The translations under genes and the position numbers were made by a program. From an uncultured Hungatella sp. (GTDB lineage Bacteria; Bacillota; Clostridia; Lachnospirales; Lachnospiraceae): a stretch of DNA of 17,450 nt. Of this stretch, positions 1 through 6,750 are shown piece by piece; within the stretch, counting starts at the first letter, position 1, and each line of letters starts with the position of its first letter. A model generated the notes under the pieces. The model made no database searches and had not been told where the DNA came from. It saw nothing but the letters and a program-made list of their open reading frames with translations. The stretch lies in contig CAUEKH010000016.1 of the NCBI GenBank assembly GCA_959018155.1, positions 1-17,450 on the forward strand. Direction: 5' to 3'.

Positions 1-138
<138 letters not shown>

Positions 139-171
139 TTATAATTTTTATTTCCTTTTACTGGCGGCCCG

Positions 172-1896
172 TCAGCTTTTCGCCGGATGATCGCGGTACA
201 TCTCGCGCACAATTTTATACGCCATTTTCGGCCTTCTATATCCATCCACGACGCCTTTATTGTTCCTCGTTCCCGGCCGCTGCCGCATAATTTCCTCGGA
301 CACCCGGTTATCGCAGAACTGCCAGATATACGTTCCGCTTACATACTCTCTTCTTAAAAATGCCTGTAACTGCAATTTCAGAATATCGGCCTGCCGTTCC
401 TCCGACCACTTTACCCGGTCATAATCGTGGAATCCATAGATGGCTCCCGCCCCAAATTCACTTAAGATTAACGGCTTTCCCGCACCGTCCGTCGTCTCGA
501 TCCATTCCTCTAAATCATCGACCCATTTTCCCGGCGGTGTATCGTGGTACCAGCCGGGGTAGACATTCATGGAGACGATATCCACCAGGCCAAAACTGAT
601 ATCTTTAAAATTCCGGCAGGACGAAAATGTCACCGGCCGCGACCCATCCAGTTCCTTAATCTGGCGGAACTGCTTTTCATAGCACCGATATCCATACTCC
701 GTCTCACTGGCGCACTCGTTTAAAATTCCCCAGACGTAAATCGACGGATGGTTATAATGGCGCGTCACCATGGCCTCATTGCAGGCAGCGCACTGGGTGT
801 CAAAATTTACGTGGCTCATCTGTTCTTCATTCAGCCCTCTGGCGTGATTTTCCTCCCATACCAGAATCCCATATTCGTCACACAAATCCAGGAATCTCTG
901 ATCGTTGGGATAGTGGGTTGTCCTGACGGAATTACAGCCCATGTCGAGGAGAAGTGCAATATCCCTGGCCATCTCCTCCACAGGAAGCGAGCAGCCATAC
1001 TCCGGATGGTCTTCATGGCGGCAGAATCCCTGCGGGAATACCCTCTTTCCATTTAAAAGTATTTCTCTGCCCTTTACTTCCACCCGCCGGAACCCGACAC
1101 GCTCGATGCGGTCATCTAAAGTTTCGTTCCCGGCCATCAGGCGTGTTTTCAGAAGATAGAGACGGGAATGGAGAATTTCCCAGCTTTCTGCCTCCGGGAC
1201 TTCCATCGTAAAGTGGCAAATCATAGAACTGGGATCACAGTTATCTGCACAGCCTTCCGGATCCACCGGATACTTTCCCTGTTGCCCACACAGTTCTACA
1301 CTTAAATATATTTCCTCCGCCCCGTATCTCTCTTTCCAGCCTTCCAGACCCTTTAATTTCACTACTGCCTCGGCGCACCAGACTTCTTTTTCCCTGTTCC
1401 ATATTGAGGTCATGTGGACATAATCAATGTAAAGAGCCGGAATATATGCCAGTTCCACCGGTCTTGTAATCCCATTATAAGACTGGTAATCATTTGGGAT
1501 ATGAAGCGCAGAAATATCTTCATTCCAGGAATTGTCCACCACTAACTCCAGCGTATGCACTCCCGCACTCTGTTCCGGCAGTACTACATCGAACTCCGTA
1601 TATGCGTTATAGTGGTCCGCCATCTTCTCCCCATCCCAGTATACCTCTGTCAGAAAGCTTACGCCATAAAAAATCAATTTTACCGGCCCGTTTTTTTCCA
1701 GCCTTACCTCTTTAGAAAAGCGACATTTCCCCCGGAAATTTCCGAGTCCGGGAAGCGACTCCACACAGCCTGGCACCATCATGGTAAAATGCGCCTCTTC
1801 TGTAACCGAACCAGTCCCTTCCAGGATTTCAACTTCCCACAGACCGTTCAGTTCTGCCGTCTTACGCACCTCATGTGTATCAAAACATCGTATCAT
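172..1896 (-). CDS. Glycoside hydrolase family 2, probable beta-glucuronidase or related uronidase
   Basis: I choose the ATG at 1896 (574 residues, MIRCFDTHE...) over an upstream in-frame ATG at 1959. The latter lies inside the permease gene, whereas 1896 sits 10 bases after the permease stop with AAGGGG upstream. Order: N-terminal sugar-binding beta domain (LNGLWEVE, MMVPGCVES), immunoglobulin-like domain, then TIM barrel with GFCRHEDHPEYG and RTTHYPNDQ. Glu394 in WGILNECAS is the expected acid/base and Glu480 in LSEFGAGA the expected nucleophile. Near the C terminus N545-N546-K547, followed by Gly, falls where E. coli GusA has its Asn-x-Lys carboxylate-recognition motif, which supports a uronic acid substrate. 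The length is close to GusA (603). No signal peptide is seen. A beta-galacturonidase or arabinopyranosidase remains possible. The position inside the transporter operon points to hydrolysis of an imported glucuronosyl oligosaccharide. Confidence 0.85.
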   Translation of the reverse strand: MIRCFDTHEVRKTAELNGLWEVEILEGTGSVTEEAHFTMMVPGCVESLPGLGNFRGKCRFSKEVRLEKNGPVKLIFYGVSFLTEVYWDGEKMADHYNAYTEFDVVLPEQSAGVHTLELVVDNSWNEDISALHIPNDYQSYNGITRPVELAYIPALYIDYVHMTSIWNREKEVWCAEAVVKLKGLEGWKERYGAEEIYLSVELCGQQGKYPVDPEGCADNCDPSSMICHFTMEVPEAESWEILHSRLYLLKTRLMAGNETLDDRIERVGFRRVEVKGREILLNGKRVFPQGFCRHEDHPEYGCSLPVEEMARDIALLLDMGCNSVRTTHYPNDQRFLDLCDEYGILVWEENHARGLNEEQMSHVNFDTQCAACNEAMVTRHYNHPSIYVWGILNECASETEYGYRCYEKQFRQIKELDGSRPVTFSSCRNFKDISFGLVDIVSMNVYPGWYHDTPPGKWVDDLEEWIETTDGAGKPLILSEFGAGAIYGFHDYDRVKWSEERQADILKLQLQAFLRREYVSGTYIWQFCDNRVSEEIMRQRPGTRNNKGVVDGYRRPKMAYKIVREMYRDHPAKS

Positions 1897-1906
1897 AATT
1901 TTTCTC

Positions 1907-2737
1907 TTACCCCTTAACACCTGCGGTCGCGATTCCTTCGATAAAATATTTCTGTGCAAAGATGTAGATGATCACAATCGGAATCAGAGACATCGTTGTC
2001 GCTGCCATAATCAGCGTATATTCCGTTCCCCACATCTGCTGGAAGTAGCGAATACCAATCTGAAGTGTATACTTTTCTTTATCATTTAAGTAAATAAGCG
2101 GCCCCATAAATTCATTCCAGGAATTTAAGAATGTCAGAGTCACCAGGGTTGCAATCGCTGATTTTGACAGCGGAAGCATAATTCCCGCAAAGATGCGCAC
2201 CTCTCCGGCGCCGTCGATTCTGGCCGCCTCGAATAAGGAGTCCGGGATGCTGATAAAAAACTGCCGAAGTAAGAAGACGCCAAATGGACTGAACCAGCGA
2301 AGCAGGATTAACGTCCAATGGGTATTCATCAGGCCGATTTTATTCAACAGTTCGTACTGCGGAATCATAGTCACCTGGCCTGGAATCATGAGCGTTGCCA
2401 GATACAGCACAAAGAGCGTGTCTCTCCCTTTAAACTGAAGCTTGGAGAACGCATACGCAGACAGCGCGCATGTAATCACCTGGCCCGCTGTTGATATCAC
2501 AGCTACTTTAGCAGTGTTAAAATAGAACTGGAAAAATGGAACCTTTGTTACCACCTGTTTATAGTTGTTCCACACCGGTGTTTTCGGAAACCACTGAAGC
2601 GGCATGGCAAACAGTTCGCTCTTGCTCTTGACAGACCCCAGCACCATCCAAAGAAACGGGAATATCATGATTAATGCCACCAATAAAAGAAGCGCCATGA
2701 TAACCCAGTCAAACAGCTTTATTTTACGTTTTTCCAT
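1907..2737 (-). CDS. Sugar ABC transporter permease, MalG type (CUT1)
   Basis: Inner-membrane permease subunit of a carbohydrate uptake transporter of the CUT1 class, 276 residues from the ATG at 2737. That start has AGGAGGG ten bases upstream; the longer frame to 2782 overlaps the preceding permease and lacks such a site. A short cytoplasmic N terminus (MEKRKIKLFDW) leads into the first membrane segment (VIMALLLLVALIMIFPFLWMV), and about six segments follow. The EAA loop that contacts the ATPase reads EAARIDGAGE followed by IMLPLSKSAIA, as expected for a MalG-type protein. It starts 13 bases after the MalF-type gene stops and ends 10 bases before the GH2 start, so the genes are surely cotranscribed. 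No MalK/MsmK-type ATPase is in the window, so a shared ATPase encoded elsewhere is probably used. Confidence 0.95.
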   Translation of the reverse strand: MEKRKIKLFDWVIMALLLLVALIMIFPFLWMVLGSVKSKSELFAMPLQWFPKTPVWNNYKQVVTKVPFFQFYFNTAKVAVISTAGQVITCALSAYAFSKLQFKGRDTLFVLYLATLMIPGQVTMIPQYELLNKIGLMNTHWTLILLRWFSPFGVFLLRQFFISIPDSLFEAARIDGAGEVRIFAGIMLPLSKSAIATLVTLTFLNSWNEFMGPLIYLNDKEKYTLQIGIRYFQQMWGTEYTLIMAATTMSLIPIVIIYIFAQKYFIEGIATAGVKG

Positions 2738-2750
2738 CGCAGCTTCCCTC

Positions 2751-3653
2751 CTAATAATTGACCCATTTTTTCTGACCGACAAACTGAATCAGGGTGATGA
2801 CAAGTATGATGACAAACAGAACGTAAGCCACCGCTGACGCGTAACCGAACCTCATGTCCACAAATGCCCTCTGGTAAATGTAGTATGTCAGCACATTAGT
2901 AGCCCGGCCCGGCCCGCCCTGTGTCATGGCCATAATCGTATCAAATACCTGGAAGGAACTGATAAACTGCATAACCGTACATAAAAAGATGGTGGGGGAC
3001 AGCATAGGAACCGTAATTCGGAAAAAACAGTTAACCCGGTTCGCTCCGTCAATCCGGGCAGCCTCGTAAAGTTCCGGATTAATTCCCTGAAGGCCCGCCA
3101 GAAAAATGATAGCATTGTAGCCCATAGAACGCCAGATAGACACAATTTCCACGGATATCAGGGCAAATGTCGTGGAAGAGAGCCACATCGGCGGATTTTT
3201 TAATCCGATTTCCATAAGGAACTGGTTAATCGGCCCGTAATTGGCCAGAATCGTGGTCCACACGATGCCTATGGCAATCATAGACGTGACCTGCGGCAGG
3301 AAATACACGGTCCGGAAAAATTTAATGCCTCTGATTTTCACATTCATCAGGCACGCGATCAGGATTCCAAAAATAATAGAGAGCGGAACCGTGACCAGCG
3401 TATAATGAATATTGTTCCAGAAGGATATCTGGAATGTGCTGTCCTGGAACAGCCGGATGTAGTTGCCAAGACCCACAAACTGTTTCTGCGTCAGACCATC
3501 CCAGTTAAAGAAACTGATGATAAACGATTTAATTACGGGATAGACGATAAATATCATAAAGCCGACAAAATTCGGCAGTAAAAAGCACCATGCTGTCCGA
3601 CGCTGGGACCGTAAATAGGCGCTGGGACGTTTCTTCGTTGTCTGTCCTTCCAT
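2751..3653 (-). CDS. Sugar ABC transporter permease, MalF type (CUT1)
   Basis: Partner permease of the MalG-type protein, 300 residues. The start is the ATG at 3653 (MEGQTTKKRPSAYLRSQRR), with GGAGG nine bases upstream; the open frame to 3800 runs back through the intercistronic hairpin and is not translated sequence. A basic N-terminal tail precedes the first membrane helix (CFLLPNFVGFMIFIVYPVI); about six helices follow, with an external loop containing FFNWDGLTQKQFVGLGNY, typical of CUT1 MalF/LacF proteins. The EAA loop reads EAARIDGANRV followed by ITVPMLSPTIF. It lies 136 bases downstream of the solute-binding protein, separated by the 3675-3712 hairpin, and is followed after 13 bases by the second permease. 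Expected function is ATP-driven import of an oligosaccharide delivered by the lipoprotein at 3790-5139. Confidence 0.95.
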   Translation of the reverse strand: MEGQTTKKRPSAYLRSQRRTAWCFLLPNFVGFMIFIVYPVIKSFIISFFNWDGLTQKQFVGLGNYIRLFQDSTFQISFWNNIHYTLVTVPLSIIFGILIACLMNVKIRGIKFFRTVYFLPQVTSMIAIGIVWTTILANYGPINQFLMEIGLKNPPMWLSSTTFALISVEIVSIWRSMGYNAIIFLAGLQGINPELYEAARIDGANRVNCFFRITVPMLSPTIFLCTVMQFISSFQVFDTIMAMTQGGPGRATNVLTYYIYQRAFVDMRFGYASAVAYVLFVIILVITLIQFVGQKKWVNY

Positions 3654-3674
3654 ATATGCCAACCTCCATTTTCT

Positions 3675-3712
3675 AAAAACAGCAGCCTGGCTCGTTGTGT
3701 ACAGGCTGCTGT
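3675..3712 (-). terminator. Intercistronic hairpin / partial terminator between binding protein and permease genes
   Basis: Read on the minus strand, ACAGCAGCCTG (3712-3702) and CAGGCTGCTGT (3689-3679) form a perfect 11-base-pair stem with a 12-base loop, followed at once by a run of five T. It sits after the stop of the binding protein gene and about 20 bases before the ribosome site of the first permease. This is the shape of an intrinsic terminator. Inside a transporter operon it would be leaky or act as a 3' barrier against RNA decay, giving more binding protein than permease. The structure is seen directly; the effect is inferred. Confidence 0.75.
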
Positions 3713-3789
3713 CACTATTTCCTTGCTCCCCGGCAAGCGGCAGTGTAAGTGTCCAAATCTGCCGGCATTTCACACCGTTCTTCCTTACT

Positions 3790-5139
3790 CTATTGAACAT
3801 TTACCTCATTCTTGATCCGGTCCATAATCATGGATTTTGTCTTATCCATCTCCTGTTCTCCCAGAAGATATAAGGAAACCTCTTCTTTTACAATATTCGT
3901 GGCCGTATTGTATACGGGGTCACACGGAACCTGCGGATAAATCTCCTGATTTACAATATATTCGATATGCTCCGGGCTTTCTTTCCCCTCTTTATAAGCC
4001 GCGGTGATCTCATCAGAGGACCATGCCGGGAAGTAGTCATTTTCAACGAGAATCTTCGCGCCTTTTTCTCCTGTCGCGAAGGAAATAAAGTCAAATGCCT
4101 CTTCCGGGTGGCTGGAATTCTTCGCTATCATCAGAAGACCGGGAGTACCTGTCGTCATCGGCTTCTCACCTTCCCAGTGAGGAATCGGCGCGATATCGTA
4201 ATTGATGGATTCCCCCTCTTTGATAGCTGTATTTAACATTTCAATCGCCCAGTCACCATTGTAGAACATTCCATATTTGCCCTGAAGGAAAGCGCCTGTA
4301 TAATCGGCTCCGGCCTCATTCGCTCTGTCGGCGTAAGGAGGCTGGTATCCATCATCAGAAAGCTTCCTGCAGAACTCAGCGGCCTTCAGCCAGTCATCCA
4401 GTTCTGCCTCCACCAGTGGATTCGTAGAACCCTTGGTGTTGGCCGGAACTCTCCACCAGGTCGAGGTAGGCTGATAATTTAAGGAACCGTAGATCTTCTC
4501 CATGCCTTCCCCGCTGGTCAGTTTCGCTGCAGTCTCAGCATACTCTTCCCACGTCCAGTCACCAGAAGGATATGGCACGCCCGCATTATCAAAAATATCC
4601 TTGTTGTAGTAGACCACCCAGGAACTTGTCTTATACGGAAGCACATACGCTTTTCCATCTACTTTCAGTCCGTCGTAAGATGCCTGGAAGCCTGACGTGT
4701 CAGTTCCGTTCTTTGCAACCAGGTCATCAATGCAGTAAATCTGATCCTTTGCCTGATAAGTAGCAAAGCTGGGGGCCGATGCCACCGCAAAACAGTCAAT
4801 ATTGGCTCCTCCCGAAAATGCCGTCAGCAGCTTCGTCTCATAATCATTGGTCGGCACAAAATGCAGGTTAAAATCAACATTTGGATGGTCCTTCTTGTAT
4901 TCCTCTGTCAGCTTCGTGAAAATCCCCTCTTCATCGAGCCAGGCGTAGAATTCCAGTGTTACCTTGTCTCCCTCAGCCCCCTTGTTTTCTCCGGCTTTGG
5001 CTTCTGACTCTGCCTTCGTCGTACTTGCGCCTCCGGCTTCTGTCGTCCCAGCCGGCGCGCCCGCGCCGCCACATGCGGTAAGTCCCGCTGCCATCATTCC
5101 GGCCAGCACTGCTGCGGTCCATCTTCTCCAGTTTTTCAT
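3790..5139 (-). CDS. Extracellular solute-binding lipoprotein of the sugar ABC transporter (CUT1)
   Basis: Membrane-anchored sugar-binding protein, 449 residues from the ATG at 5139, which has AAGGAGG eight bases upstream; the frame to 5223 extends through the promoter and is not used. The signal peptide MKNWRRWTAAVLAGMMAAG ends in the lipobox LTAC with Cys23, followed by a low-complexity Gly/Ala/Thr/Glu linker up to about residue 60. The mature domain starts VTLEFYAWLDEEG and contains TSSWVVYYNKDIFD, WTWEEYAETAAKLT and APIPHWEGEKP, typical of family 1 extracellular binding proteins for oligosaccharides. It is first in the operon, with its own promoter region and candidate operator upstream, followed by the permeases. 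It is clearly paralogous to the protein at 12694-14031. The exact sugar cannot be read from sequence. Confidence 0.95.
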   Translation of the reverse strand: MKNWRRWTAAVLAGMMAAGLTACGGAGAPAGTTEAGGASTTKAESEAKAGENKGAEGDKVTLEFYAWLDEEGIFTKLTEEYKKDHPNVDFNLHFVPTNDYETKLLTAFSGGANIDCFAVASAPSFATYQAKDQIYCIDDLVAKNGTDTSGFQASYDGLKVDGKAYVLPYKTSSWVVYYNKDIFDNAGVPYPSGDWTWEEYAETAAKLTSGEGMEKIYGSLNYQPTSTWWRVPANTKGSTNPLVEAELDDWLKAAEFCRKLSDDGYQPPYADRANEAGADYTGAFLQGKYGMFYNGDWAIEMLNTAIKEGESINYDIAPIPHWEGEKPMTTGTPGLLMIAKNSSHPEEAFDFISFATGEKGAKILVENDYFPAWSSDEITAAYKEGKESPEHIEYIVNQEIYPQVPCDPVYNTATNIVKEEVSLYLLGEQEMDKTKSMIMDRIKNEVNVQ

Positions 5140-5188
5140 AAATACAACCTCCTTATGATTGTTTTTTCTGTTCCGTTGATATGGTTCT

Positions 5189-5217
5189 ATTATATAAATG
5201 GGGGAGGTAAAAACGAA
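5189..5217 (-). promoter_or_regulatory. Candidate promoter of the transporter operon
   Basis: On the minus strand a perfect TATAAT lies at 5194-5189, about 50 bases before the binding protein start codon. At a 17-base spacing the -35 position (5217-5212) reads TTCGTT, a poor match to TTGACA. A strong -10 with a weak -35 is what an activator-dependent promoter looks like, and the candidate operator repeats begin 5 bases further upstream. Confidence 0.55.
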
Positions 5218-5221
5218 TAGC

Positions 5222-5259
5222 ATTTCCTGCTTTGCGGGTTTGCAAAAAATGCTGTTATT
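5222..5259 (-). promoter_or_regulatory. Candidate response-regulator operator (two half-sites) upstream of transporter operon
   Basis: Read on the minus strand, the proximal half-site is CCGCAAAGCAGGAAAT (5237-5222). The distal half-site is AATAACAGCATTTTTT (5259-5244). Their conserved CA steps are 22 bases apart. The proximal one shares CAGGAAAT with the proximal site of the kinase operon (14116-14101). The distal one shares AGCATTTTTT with the proximal site before the GH2 gene (9338-9323). The proximal CA step is 34 bases upstream of the -10 box, the same distance as at the GH2 gene. Confidence 0.45.
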
Positions 5260-5285
5260 CCATTTTTGTATTTTTATCCATATAA

Positions 5286-5302
5286 TTGAGATTTTTTCTC
5301 AA
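5286..5302. promoter_or_regulatory. Perfect short palindrome upstream of the ATPase promoter
   Basis: TTGAGA and TCTCAA form a perfect 6-5-6 inverted repeat with a TTTTT centre, ending six bases before the candidate -35 box of the plus-strand ATPase gene. It could be a dimeric repressor site or simply an AT-rich chance palindrome. No T tract follows, so a terminator is unlikely. Confidence 0.3.
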
Positions 5303-5308
5303 ATATCA

Positions 5309-5337
5309 TTGTATTTTTATTTATTCAGGACTATAAT
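5309..5337 (+). promoter_or_regulatory. Candidate promoter of the AAA ATPase gene
   Basis: TTGTAT at 5309-5314 and TATAAT at 5332-5337 are separated by 17 bases. The predicted transcript starts about 20 bases before the start codon at 5364 and includes the ribosome site GGAGG. The -10 is perfect and the -35 matches only its first three bases. The ATPase therefore has its own promoter and does not depend on the flanking carbohydrate genes. Confidence 0.5.
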
Positions 5338-5363
5338 ATAATCATGGACTGGAGGTAAATACA

Positions 5364-6590
5364 ATGCTAAGTCAATTTACAGTTAAAAATTACAAAAGTA
5401 TACGCGATGAAGTGACATTTGACATGCAGGCCACTGCTATCTCTGAGCATGAAAACCGAGTCATTAAAACCATAAACGGAGAACAATTTTTACCTGTATC
5501 CGCTATTTATGGTCCTAATGGCGGTGGAAAATCAAATGTCTTAGAGGCCATTCATACCCTGTCAGCAAAGGTATTGCGTCCTCTGTATGCTACAAGTGAT
5601 AATGAAGAATATCTGTATCAGATGAAAAAAGCTGCCATTGAACCTTTCGCCTTTTCAGAAAGCAGTAAGAACAAGCCTACCGAATTTGAAATATTTTTCC
5701 GCACCGCCATGGCCGAATACAGATATATCTTAAAGATAAAAAAAGATATTATCATTTATGAAAGCCTCGATCGAATTAAATTAGATACAGGAAGAAAAGC
5801 TGCCCTTTTCTGCAGAGATGAAAACGGAATCGAATTAAAAGGAATCTTTGGAAGATTAAAAATCAGCGATGAATTATCGGAAACATTGCCTCTTCTATCT
5901 TATCTGGGAATCACATATAGAAGAAATGATGTGGTCAAAGATGTACTTGACTGGTTCGAATACGGAATTGATTTTCTCAATTATGGAAATCCCATACAGG
6001 AATTAAAATTGGCTGTCACTACTTCTGAAGCGGTAAAACATCTGGTTCTTGAGATGATACAGGAGATGGATTTAGATATCATTGATTTTCGTGTGGAAGA
6101 TAAGGGAAATGAAACGATCGAAGTATTTACGAAACATATGGTCAATGGTTTTGAAGCTGAGCTGAACCTGTCCGAAGAATCCAGCGGAACTAAAAAGTTG
6201 TTTGGCTTGCTGCCATTTATCGCCAACAGCCTGTTATCAGGGACAACATTAGTCATTGATGAACTGGATGCAAAAATCCACCCGTTACTCTTGCGCCATG
6301 TCATTATGCTCTTTAATGACATGAACATAAATCAAAAGGGAGCACAGCTAATTTTTACTTCACACGATTTATCTACCATGAATAATGAAGTATTCCGAAG
6401 AGACGAAATATGGTTCGTTGCAAAAGGAAATGCCCAAAATTCTCTACTCTACTCTCTTGTAGAATTTAAAAATGAAAAAGGTGAATCGGTCCGTAAGGAT
6501 GCCAGGTTTGACAAACAGTATCTGGAAGGGAAATATGGCGCTGATCCATACCTCAAAAAAATTATAGATTGGGGGAAGGTTAATGCCTAA
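5364..6590 (+). CDS. AAA ATPase of the RloA / AbiLi type (putative phage-defence ATPase)
   Basis: ABC-like AAA ATPase of 408 residues. The start is the ATG at 5364 with GGAGG eight bases upstream. The N terminus LSQFTVKNYKSIRDEVTFDM is the usual first strand of SMC/RecF-like ATPases. Walker A is GPNGGGKS (residues 50-57), a signature-like LSEESSGTKK lies near residue 270, Walker B is TLVIDELDAKIHP near 295, and FTSHD near 332 fits the H-loop. The C terminus (KQYLEGKYGADPYL) resembles ATPases encoded beside RloB/AbiLii-type proteins in abortive-infection systems. Its last bases contain an overlapping ATG (6583), as expected for such a partner, but no partner follows. The gene is visibly AT-richer than its neighbours and points the other way, splitting a carbohydrate locus, which suggests acquisition by transfer. 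The ATPase class is sure; the defence role is inferred from family. Confidence 0.85.
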   Translation: MLSQFTVKNYKSIRDEVTFDMQATAISEHENRVIKTINGEQFLPVSAIYGPNGGGKSNVLEAIHTLSAKVLRPLYATSDNEEYLYQMKKAAIEPFAFSESSKNKPTEFEIFFRTAMAEYRYILKIKKDIIIYESLDRIKLDTGRKAALFCRDENGIELKGIFGRLKISDELSETLPLLSYLGITYRRNDVVKDVLDWFEYGIDFLNYGNPIQELKLAVTTSEAVKHLVLEMIQEMDLDIIDFRVEDKGNETIEVFTKHMVNGFEAELNLSEESSGTKKLFGLLPFIANSLLSGTTLVIDELDAKIHPLLLRHVIMLFNDMNINQKGAQLIFTSHDLSTMNNEVFRRDEIWFVAKGNAQNSLLYSLVEFKNEKGESVRKDARFDKQYLEGKYGADPYLKKIIDWGKVNA

Positions 6591-6640
6591 AAAGGTAAAT
6601 ATCTGCCCGAAACTATACGAGAAAAATTTTGAAATGCAGG
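6583..6640 (+). pseudogene. Possible remnant of an RloB-like partner gene
   Basis: ATGCCTAA gives both a start (6583) and the ATPase stop (6588-6590), an 8-base overlap typical of translationally coupled pairs. The reading frame begins MPKKVN, the sort of lysine-rich opening seen in RloB-family proteins, then turns into sequence I do not recognise. The frame stays open for 85 codons but runs through the terminator hairpin at 6641-6722 and into the end of the opposite GH2 gene, so a real product is doubtful. I read it as the 5' stump of a deleted gene; chance overlap is possible. Confidence 0.3.
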
Positions 6641-6722
6641 AAAGAGGCTGTCACACTACAGTGTACTCCGGTGCCCTACTACCAGGGAACGAATCACACT
6701 TATGTGCAACAGCCTCTTTTTT
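6641..6722 (+). terminator. Large terminator hairpin after the ATPase gene, possibly bidirectional
   Basis: AAAGAGGCTGT (6641-6651) pairs perfectly with ACAGCCTCTTT (6709-6719), and the stem runs into six T at 6717-6722. The enclosed 57 bases contain small inner palindromes: CACT-AC-AGTG next to the left arm, and CCCT-ACTACC-AGGG. It ends the plus-strand ATPase. From the other side it lies just after the GH2 stop at 6751 but offers only TTT after the stem, so it would be a weaker terminator for that gene. Confidence 0.75.
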
Positions 6723-6750
6723 CATCTGTTTCTCATCTATGATTGTTATA

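Noticed and set aside
5216..5259. Imperfect inverted repeat AATAGCATTT / AAATGCTGTTATT upstream of the transporter promoter as a palindromic operator.
   Set aside because: The arms match only with a gap and are 21 bases apart; the direct-repeat reading agrees with two other promoters, so I prefer that.
5140..5363. Catabolite-repression (cre) site near the transporter promoter.
   Set aside because: TGCAAACCCGCAAAG looks similar at first, but lacks the central CG step of the consensus; none of the intergenic regions gave a convincing cre.
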